The notes beneath the pieces are model-generated. The model ran no database searches, was not told where the DNA came from, and saw nothing but the letters and a program-made list of their open reading frames with translations. Shown piece by piece: positions 42,433-48,046 of a stretch of DNA of 50,073 nt. The first letter of the stretch is position 1; the number at the start of each line of letters is the position of its first letter. Position numbers and translations under genes: made by a program. The stretch comes from Synergistaceae bacterium (GTDB taxonomy: Bacteria > Synergistota > Synergistia > Synergistales > Aminobacteriaceae), in the NCBI GenBank assembly GCA_031280275.1, contig JAITGX010000038.1, forward strand, positions 1 through 50,073, in the 5' to 3' direction.

Positions 42433-42467
42433 GCGGGGTTTGCCGGAAAGGCAGGCCCCGGTTTTTT
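42433..42467 (+). terminator. rho-independent terminator after the hydrogenase operon
   Basis: CGGGGTTTGCC-GGAAA-GGCAGGCCCCG gives a stem with one mismatch, followed by G and T6. It lies 25 bases after the mbhN stop. Confidence 0.85.
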
Positions 42468-42476
42468 GAGTTTATT

Positions 42477-42555
42477 CGGGGAAACGCTGATCAATCCGAG
42501 GCTCCGCCCTAGGGCCTCAGGCCCCTAAGAACCCCATTAATCAGTGCTTCCTCAA
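42477..42555 (+). repeat. dispersed palindromic repeat, copy 11
   Basis: Forward orientation. Left arm GGGGAAACGCTGATCAA, a shortened first hairpin (GAGGCTCCGCCCT), then AGGGCC-TCA-GGCCCCT and right arm TTAATCAGTGCTTCCTCAA. It lies between the hydrogenase-operon terminator and gmd. Confidence 0.85.
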
Positions 42556-42589
42556 CATAAGACACTTACAAAAAGGAATGGTTATAGTT

Positions 42590-43681
42590 ATGAAAACGGC
42601 GCTCATCACCGGCGTGACCGGGCAGGACGGAGCTTACTTGACCTCGCTCCTGCTGAAGAAAGGCTACCGCGTTCACGGTATCAAGCGGCGCAGCTCGCTC
42701 TTCAACACGGCACGCATCGACAACCTTTACGAAGATCTGCACGAGGACGACCCCAAGCTGATTCTCCACTACGGGGACCTCACCGACTCCAGCGGCTTGA
42801 TACGGGTCATCCAGCAGGTGCACCCCGACGAGATTTACAACCTGGCGGCTCAGAGCCACGTGAAGGTCTCCTTCGAGACGCCTGAGTACACAGCCAACTC
42901 CGACGCTCTGGGCACCTTGCGCCTTCTGGAAGCCCTGCGCATTCTGGGCCTCGAAAAGACCACGCGCTTCTACCAGGCGTCTACCAGCGAACTCTACGGC
43001 AAGACTCAGGAGACGCCGCAGAGGGAGATGACCCCGTTTTATCCCCGCAGCCCCTACGCGGCGGCCAAGCTCTACGCCTACTGGATCACAGTGAACTACC
43101 GGGAGGCCTACGGGATGTTCGCGTCCAACGGCATTTTGTTCAACCATGAGTCGGAGTTCCGAGGCGAGACCTTTGTAACACGCAAGATCACGAGAGCGGC
43201 GGCCCGAATTGCCCTAGGGCTTCAGAAGAAAACCTGGCTGGGGAACCTGGATGCCAAGCGCGACTGGGGTCATGCGGAAGATTACGTGGAGGCAATGTGG
43301 CTTCTTTTGCAGCACGACAGGCCTGACGACTTCGTGATTGCCACGGGGGAGACTCACTCGGTGCGGGAGTTCGCTGCGCTGGCCTTTCGGGAGGCGGGGA
43401 TAGAGCTGGAGTGGACGGGCAGGGGCGTGGAGGAAAAGGGAATCGACGTGAAGACGGGGTGTTCTGTGGTGGAGGTTGACCCCACCTATTTCCGCCCGAC
43501 GGAGGTGGACTTGCTTCTGGGTGATCCCTCCAAGGCGGAGCGGCTGCTTGGATGGAAGCGGAAGGTCTCCTTCGAGAACTTGGTGAGGCGGATGGTCCGA
43601 TACGACCTGGAGCTTTTCAGAAAGAACGCCCTGATCCGCGATGCGGGGTATAAAATCTGCTATCCGCTGGAAGAGGATTAG
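42590..43681 (+). CDS. gmd: GDP-mannose 4,6-dehydratase
   Basis: NADP-dependent enzyme of the short-chain dehydrogenase fold that converts GDP-mannose to GDP-4-keto-6-deoxymannose, 363 residues. Rossmann motif [10 protein letters not shown] (8-17), [13 protein letters not shown], active-site [14 protein letters not shown] and [12 protein letters not shown] (Tyr-x3-Lys). [13 protein letters not shown] and [13 protein letters not shown] are also present. One variation: the family NHESPRRGE reads [12 protein letters not shown] 42590 is preferred to ATG 42578 because AAAAGGA touches the latter. It is followed by fcl after 69 bases, giving GDP-fucose for surface glycans. Confidence 0.95.
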   Translation: MKTALITGVTGQDGAYLTSLLLKKGYRVHGIKRRSSLFNTARIDNLYEDLHEDDPKLILHYGDLTDSSGLIRVIQQVHPDEIYNLAAQSHVKVSFETPEYTANSDALGTLRLLEALRILGLEKTTRFYQASTSELYGKTQETPQREMTPFYPRSPYAAAKLYAYWITVNYREAYGMFASNGILFNHESEFRGETFVTRKITRAAARIALGLQKKTWLGNLDAKRDWGHAEDYVEAMWLLLQHDRPDDFVIATGETHSVREFAALAFREAGIELEWTGRGVEEKGIDVKTGCSVVEVDPTYFRPTEVDLLLGDPSKAERLLGWKRKVSFENLVRRMVRYDLELFRKNALIRDAGYKICYPLEED

Positions 43682-43750
43682 GTAAAAGGCTAAAAGAGCC
43701 GGAAAGGAAAGCAGGATGTTTTCGATGATTTGGAATCCTGCCTCGAAACT

Positions 43751-44680
43751 ATGAACACCGAGGCAAAGATCTACGTGGCGGGCCACCGGGGGCTGGTGGG
43801 CAGCGCGCTGGCGCGCCGTTTGGAGCGGGCAGGATACAGCAACTTGGTTTTCAGGACAAGGGCCGAGCTGAACCTTCGGGAACAGGCTGCGGTCCGCGCC
43901 TTTTTTGAGTCGGAGCGGCCGGAGTACGTGCTGCTGGCGGCGGCGAAAGTGGGGGGAATCCACGCCAACAGCACCTATCCAGCGGACTTCATCTACGATA
44001 ATCTGATCGTTCAGGCCAACGTCATTCACGCGGCCTATAAGACGGAGGTAAAGAAGCTCCTGTTCCTGGGAAGTTCCTGCATCTACCCGCGCCTGGCCCC
44101 CCAGCCCATGAGCGAGTCGGCCCTTTTGACCGGCCAGCTGGAACCCACGAACGAGCCCTATGCCATCGCTAAGATCGCGGGAATCAAGCTGTGCCAGTCC
44201 TACAACCGGCAGTATGGGACGAACTTCATCTCCGTGATGCCGACAAACCTCTACGGTCCAGGGGATAACTATGACCTGGAGAACTCCCACGTGCTGCCCG
44301 CGATGCTCCGAAAGTTCCACGAGGCGAAGGAAAGCCGCGCTCCGTCCGTTCAGTTGTGGGGCACGGGAACGGCGCGGCGGGAATTTCTTTACGTGGACGA
44401 CATGGCGGACGCCTGCCTTTTTCTGATGGAGCGCCATGACGGCTCGCAGATCGTCAACATCGGCACGGGGACGGACGTGACGATCCTGGAGCTGGCCGAG
44501 ACCATCCGCGGGATCGTCGGCTACGAAGGCAAAATAGTCTGGGATACCTCCAAACCCGACGGATCGCCGCGTAAGCTGCTGGACGTCTCCCTGCTTCACG
44601 GCATGGGTTGGAAGCACACTGTAACTCTGAAGGAGGGAATAGAAAAGACCTACGCCGCCTACAAAGAGCGAAATCGCTGA
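43751..44680 (+). CDS. fcl: GDP-L-fucose synthase (epimerase/reductase)
   Basis: Converts GDP-4-keto-6-deoxymannose to GDP-L-fucose with NADPH, 309 residues, close to the family length. Motifs: [10 protein letters not shown] (9-18), [31 protein letters not shown] with the catalytic Ser and Cys, [18 protein letters not shown] with Tyr-x3-Lys, and [22 protein letters not shown]. The C-terminal DGSPRKLLD is typical. ATG 43751 is chosen by family N-terminus; its ribosome-binding site is weak. It forms one unit with gmd, closed by a strong terminator. The glycan that receives fucose is not identified; transferases are not in the window. Confidence 0.95.
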   Translation: MNTEAKIYVAGHRGLVGSALARRLERAGYSNLVFRTRAELNLREQAAVRAFFESERPEYVLLAAAKVGGIHANSTYPADFIYDNLIVQANVIHAAYKTEVKKLLFLGSSCIYPRLAPQPMSESALLTGQLEPTNEPYAIAKIAGIKLCQSYNRQYGTNFISVMPTNLYGPGDNYDLENSHVLPAMLRKFHEAKESRAPSVQLWGTGTARREFLYVDDMADACLFLMERHDGSQIVNIGTGTDVTILELAETIRGIVGYEGKIVWDTSKPDGSPRKLLDVSLLHGMGWKHTVTLKEGIEKTYAAYKERNR

Positions 44681-44722
44681 GAAGAATCAATTTCACAGAG
44701 GCTATACGGAAACCGAAAAACG

Positions 44723-44762
44723 AAAAAAGGACTCAGAAAAATCTTCTGAGTCCTTTTTTTTT
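44723..44762. terminator. strong bidirectional terminator
   Basis: AAAAAAGGACTCAGAA and TTCTGAGTCCTTTTTT pair perfectly over 16 bp around the loop AAATC. The form works on both strands: for fcl on the plus strand and for the toxin-antitoxin operon on the minus strand (stop at 44783). Confidence 0.95.
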
Positions 44763-44782
44763 AGGCTAACGGGTCAAGGAAC

Positions 44783-45055
44783 TCATTTTTTTGTGCCCGA
44801 AAGCCCGCTCTCCTGGTCCTCGTCACGCTTGCGAATCAGGAAGACCCGCAAGGTTTCTCCATTTTCCACGTTGTAAATAATACGGCAATCCTTGATGTCC
44901 AAACGCCAATAGGGGTACTCCACGAGTTTCCTCGCATCCTTGGGGTATGGGTCTTGTTTCAGGCTGAGCAGGGCCGCCATGACCTGCCGGAACCGCGTCG
45001 TCTGCAACTCGGCCAGTCCGTTGTAGGCTGGCTTCTTGATGTCGAGTGTCAGCAT
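44783..45055 (-). CDS. RelE/ParE-family toxin
   Basis: Small basic protein of 90 residues of the RelE/ParE fold. The family pattern is LVEYPYWRLDIKDCRIIYNVENGETLRVFLIRKRDE (about 44-79): an Arg-rich strand, then the 'yRiiY' strand, then 'v.vl.i.kR'. RelE members cut mRNA on the ribosome and ParE members poison gyrase; sequence alone does not decide here. Its ATG directly follows the antitoxin stop (TAA-ATG), so the two are coupled. The toxin frame looks intact. Confidence 0.85.
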   Translation of the reverse strand: MLTLDIKKPAYNGLAELQTTRFRQVMAALLSLKQDPYPKDARKLVEYPYWRLDIKDCRIIYNVENGETLRVFLIRKRDEDQESGLSGTKK

Positions 45056-45298
45056 TTACTTCAGCTTTTCCAGCAGTTTCTTCACTTCCCCGTCGGTGGC
45101 GGAACCCGACCGGGCTGCGTCGTCGGCCATTCGACCCCAATAATCATCTTCCAAGGACGTCAAGCGGTCAAATTCCCTTGCCGAAAGGAGAACCACCACC
45201 GGTCTCTTGTTTCGCGTCACCCGGACAGGCTCGATAAGAGCCCGCTCAATGACCGCTCCCGTCCTCGTTTGAAGCTCTGTCGCGGTTACGTCTGTCAT
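45056..45298 (-). CDS. Phd/YefM-family antitoxin
   Basis: Antitoxin and probable operon autorepressor, 80 residues. The N-terminal DNA-binding part is VTATELQTRTGAVIERALIEPVRVTRNKRPVVVLLSAREFDRL (about 4-46), and the acidic C-terminal part wraps the toxin. GGAGG (complement of 45308-45312) fixes ATG 45298; an upstream frame to 45346 is unlikely. The operon has a good promoter at 45338-45366. The pair lies between the fucose genes and flagellin as an isolated module, probably acquired. Confidence 0.85.
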   Translation of the reverse strand: MTDVTATELQTRTGAVIERALIEPVRVTRNKRPVVVLLSAREFDRLTSLEDDYWGRMADDAARSGSATDGEVKKLLEKLK

Positions 45299-45337
45299 GT
45301 CAAAACCTCCATATTTTATTCGTTCAGATGTTCTTAC

Positions 45338-45366
45338 AAAATACATACTTCAACAAAAAGAGTCAA
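45338..45366 (-). promoter_or_regulatory. promoter of the toxin-antitoxin operon
   Basis: On the minus strand, TTGACT (complement of 45361-45366) and TATTTT (complement of 45338-45343) are separated by 17 bases. They lie 40 bases upstream of the antitoxin start. Confidence 0.6.
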
Positions 45367-45658
45367 GCCCTAAACTGCGTTTTTTTGCGTAAAAAAAACG
45401 TTAAATTGCTAAACGAAAAAGTAATTGAAGTGTTGAAGTGACACTCAAGACGGCGGAGCCCGTCCCATGCCCGCATTTTGTCCATTTTGCCGCTCTTTCA
45501 TGCTCTTTCTCTCCCTTTGACGTAGTAAGAAAGCACTGATTGAGGAAATGACCTCCCCCTAATTTTTTTCTTTTTTAGAGTATAGACTATAACGCTACAT
45601 TCGAGTCAAGTCCTTTTTTCATCATTTCCTCAGATTTTGATACAATCATTTTCACTGA
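45367..45658. other. AT-rich intergenic stretch, no gene seen
   Basis: No convincing gene or RNA. AGAAAGCACTGATTGAGG at about 45529-45546 resembles a decayed arm of the dispersed repeat. A TACAAT at 45641-45646 could be a -10 box for the helicase remnant that follows, but no good -35 box is seen. Confidence 0.4.
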
Positions 45659-45775
45659 ATGGTATTAGGGCAGGGAGAGGAGCGGCAGAATCAGCTGAAA
45701 GACCTCAATTCAGAGCAGCGGGAGGCCGTCGTAACCACGGAGGGCGCGCTTCGCAGCGGCGGAGATCAGGAGTGA
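45659..45775 (+). pseudogene. N-terminal fragment of a UvrD/PcrA-type helicase
   Basis: ATG 45659 opens a 38-codon frame whose middle reads LKDLNSEQREAVVTTEGA, the Q-motif segment that begins UvrD/PcrA/Rep superfamily-1 helicases ('LNpeQreAv...eGPllvlAGAGSGKT'). The frame then departs (LRSGGDQE) and stops at 45773-45775, just where Walker A should come. So only the first ~30 codons of the gene survive, joined to unrelated sequence. It could still be expressed as a peptide but cannot be a helicase. Confidence 0.6.
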
Positions 45776-45808
45776 GATGTCCGGTGGTCATACGTTGAAA
45801 TTTCCGCC

Positions 45809-45847
45809 AAAAAATCCCCCCCCCTCGCCGGGGTCCGGAGGCCCCAA
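45809..45847 (-). terminator. possible terminator after flagellin
   Basis: On the minus strand, after the flagellin stop, the palindromic GGGGCCTCCGGACCCC (complement of 45830-45845) is followed about 15 bases later by T6. The distance between stem and T-run is long, so this is tentative. Confidence 0.4.
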
Positions 45848-45890
45848 CGGGAGGGAGGGATGCTCTTTACAGTCCGCTGCCGCTTTAGAA

Positions 45891-47456
45891 CTAACGGATA
45901 AGGCTGAGAACGTTCTGCGGCAGGCTGTTGGCCTGAGCCAGCATGCTGGTGCCCGCCTGGAGAAGGATCTGGAGTTTGGTGAAGTTCATCATTTCCTTCG
46001 CCATGTCCGTGTCCCTTATCCGGCTTTCGGAGGCCGTCAGGTTCTGAGCCGCCACGGTCAGGTTGTTGATGGTGTGCTCCAGGCGGTTTTGGTACGCGCC
46101 CAGCTTCGCCCGCTGGGTAGACACCTTGTCCAGGGCGTTGTCGATAAGGGTGATGGAACGGGACGCCGCTTCCCGGTTGGTGACGATAACGCCGTTGATC
46201 CCCAGCCCCAGGGCCCGCATGTCGCCGATGTTGATACCCATATCCTCGCCCTCGTTGGCGCCGATCTGGAACACCGTGGTGTTATCCTTCAAGTGCAGGT
46301 TGAATGAGTATTCACCCTTGGAGATAGCGGAGAAGATGACGTCCACGTTGGGATGGATGAGACCAATCAGCCTGTTCCCCGTAACGAGGAGACCGCTGCC
46401 AGTTTTGATAGGGTCTACCGCACCGTATAGGCCGCCGTGGGCGTCCGCTATGTCGACAAAGTACGTGACCTCCTTGGCCTTTCGCAACTCAGACAACCCG
46501 AAGGCCTTCAGCACGTCCTCGTCGCCCGCGAAGGACATCTTCCCGTCGGAGCCCTGAGTCAAGGACGCGATTTCAATCGTGCCGGGTACCCCACTAGCAG
46601 AAAGAGTCCCCATTCTTGCGCTAAGAATCTGCGCGCCATTATCTGGATTCTTCAACGCGTTGAGTTTTTTTATCACATCCTCCAGCGTATCGTCGCCATA
46701 AAGAGTGAGTCTGTCCCTCGTGCCGTTGCCCAGCGTGACCGTGATGGTTTTGGGGTCCTCCAGCAGGAAACGCCCCTCGCTGTTCCAGAACTGCTGAATG
46801 TCGCGCAGCTTGGTACCGCTCATAGCGATGGTGCCAAGCGGGTACCCTGAGGAAGTGTGCTTGATCGTGAAGATGTTGCTCTTCAGTACCTGCGCCGTTC
46901 CAGTATCGTACTTGATCGTGATTTTAAGGTTGGCCTCGGCGGCGCTCTTCTGACCAAACTGGTCGATGGTGCGCAGTCCGCCGTGGACGACGGCCTTAGC
47001 CCCAAGCTGGCTGGTGGACCAAAGAATGCCCGCAGAACCGTCCAGGAGCTTTTTCTTGTTGAACTGGGTGGTGTTGCCGATACGGGTGACTTCCTCGCGG
47101 AGCTGGTCGATTTCCTCTTGGATATAGGCGCGGTCCTGCTGGGTAAGGGTGTCGTTGGCCGCCTGCACGGACAGTTCGCGCATACGCTGCAAAATGGCGT
47201 GTGTCTCGTTGAGGGCGCCCTCGGCGGTCTGGCTCATGGAGATGCCGTCCTGGGAGTTCAGCGCCGCCCGGTCGAGGCCGCGGATCTGCGCCCGCATTTT
47301 CTCGGAGATGGCAAGCCCCGCCGCGTCGTCCGCTGCGGAGTTAATGCGCAGCCCCGTGGAAAGTTTCTGAATAACCTTCTCCAGGGTTCTAGAAGTGTAG
47401 TTCACCGCGTTGTAAGCTTGAAGCGCGGGGATATTGTGATTGACGATAAGAGACAT
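45891..47456 (-). CDS. fliC: flagellin
   Basis: Filament subunit, 521 residues, exported through the flagellar type III system. The N-terminal D0/D1 region (1-170) has IVNHNIPALQAYN, LSTGLRINSAADDAAGLAISEKMRAQIRGL and LQRMRELSVQAANDTLTQQDRAYIQEEIDQLREEVTRI. The C-terminal D1/D0 region (about 425-521) ends in AQANSLPQNVLSLIR. The middle 250 residues are variable surface domain. The stretch around LQRMRELSVQ corresponds to the site recognised by TLR5 in enteric flagellins and is conserved here. A strong AAGGAGG precedes ATG 47456. It is transcribed alone from a promoter about 400 bases upstream, far from the structural operon. Confidence 0.96.
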   Translation of the reverse strand: MSLIVNHNIPALQAYNAVNYTSRTLEKVIQKLSTGLRINSAADDAAGLAISEKMRAQIRGLDRAALNSQDGISMSQTAEGALNETHAILQRMRELSVQAANDTLTQQDRAYIQEEIDQLREEVTRIGNTTQFNKKKLLDGSAGILWSTSQLGAKAVVHGGLRTIDQFGQKSAAEANLKITIKYDTGTAQVLKSNIFTIKHTSSGYPLGTIAMSGTKLRDIQQFWNSEGRFLLEDPKTITVTLGNGTRDRLTLYGDDTLEDVIKKLNALKNPDNGAQILSARMGTLSASGVPGTIEIASLTQGSDGKMSFAGDEDVLKAFGLSELRKAKEVTYFVDIADAHGGLYGAVDPIKTGSGLLVTGNRLIGLIHPNVDVIFSAISKGEYSFNLHLKDNTTVFQIGANEGEDMGINIGDMRALGLGINGVIVTNREAASRSITLIDNALDKVSTQRAKLGAYQNRLEHTINNLTVAAQNLTASESRIRDTDMAKEMMNFTKLQILLQAGTSMLAQANSLPQNVLSLIR

Positions 47457-47861
47457 ATTGAATTGACCTCCTTGTGTTTTTGGGCGTCGGCTTCCCTACC
47501 GTGCCCGTGCTTTACGTCCTGGGGACATCCGTGCCCCCGCGGAACCGATCCGTTTAGTGTCTTTGCCTATACGCTCTCGCGCCGCTGCGGCCTTACCGGC
47601 TCCCTCTTCAACGCTGTTTTTCCGCGCCATCCCCTTTCCTTGCAAATCCGGGCGCCGGCACTCCCCCCACAGCTCTTCTTTGCGAAGCGCAGCCGGTACA
47701 TTTCCCCGCCGTCCGCTTAGGCTCTCCAGCAGGGCCGACGCTCCCGAAAACCTCTCTTTTGTTTTTCCAAAAACCTAAGCCAAAGGGGTTTTCGAAAATT
47801 CACACAACCGCCGCGCCGCAAATCTCCCTTTGGCGGCCTCGCCCGCCGCCTTGCTTAGAGT
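47457..47861 (-). other. long flagellin 5' leader
   Basis: The 400 bases between the promoter and the flagellin start contain no gene I can support on either strand. The sequence is GC-rich, with several short inverted repeats, so a structured, regulated untranslated leader is possible. I see no known riboswitch. Confidence 0.45.
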
Positions 47862-47890
47862 TTTATATCACACACTTCTCCCTCCGTCAA
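47862..47890 (-). promoter_or_regulatory. sigma-70-type promoter upstream of flagellin
   Basis: On the minus strand, TTGACG (complement of 47885-47890) and TATAAA (complement of 47862-47867) are exactly 17 bases apart. I looked for a sigma-28 box (TAAA-N15-GCCGATAA) in 47457-47930 and saw none. Confidence 0.65.
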
Positions 47891-47940
47891 GTGCCCTATT
47901 TCACCCAAATCCGCAGGGGTGTGCGTGCTTAAAATATTTA

Positions 47941-47992
47941 GTGAAGCGCCATTAACCCCTTGTGAGGCTCCGCCTCACGCCCCGCTTAGGGG
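47941..47992 (+). repeat. dispersed palindromic repeat, copy 12 (left half only)
   Basis: Left arm GTGAAGCGCCATTAA, hairpin GTGAGGC-TCC-GCCTCAC, then CGCCCCGCTTAGGGG. It ends at the centre of the consensus. From 47993 the sequence is unrelated and runs into the large open frame below. The compensating changes in the hairpin (GTGAGGC with GCCTCAC) keep the stem paired. Confidence 0.8.
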
Positions 47993-48046
47993 TGTGGGAG
48001 AAGATACCCAGAAGTCCCCTACCCGGAGGAACAGCCGAAGCCTGTC

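Noticed and set aside
43214-44617. 467-codon minus-strand frame opposite gmd and fcl
   Set aside because: Crosses two clear plus-strand genes and their gap; it arises from codon bias.
45777-46307. Plus-strand frame overlapping the flagellin 3' end
   Set aside because: Antisense to conserved flagellin C-terminal codons and without homology.
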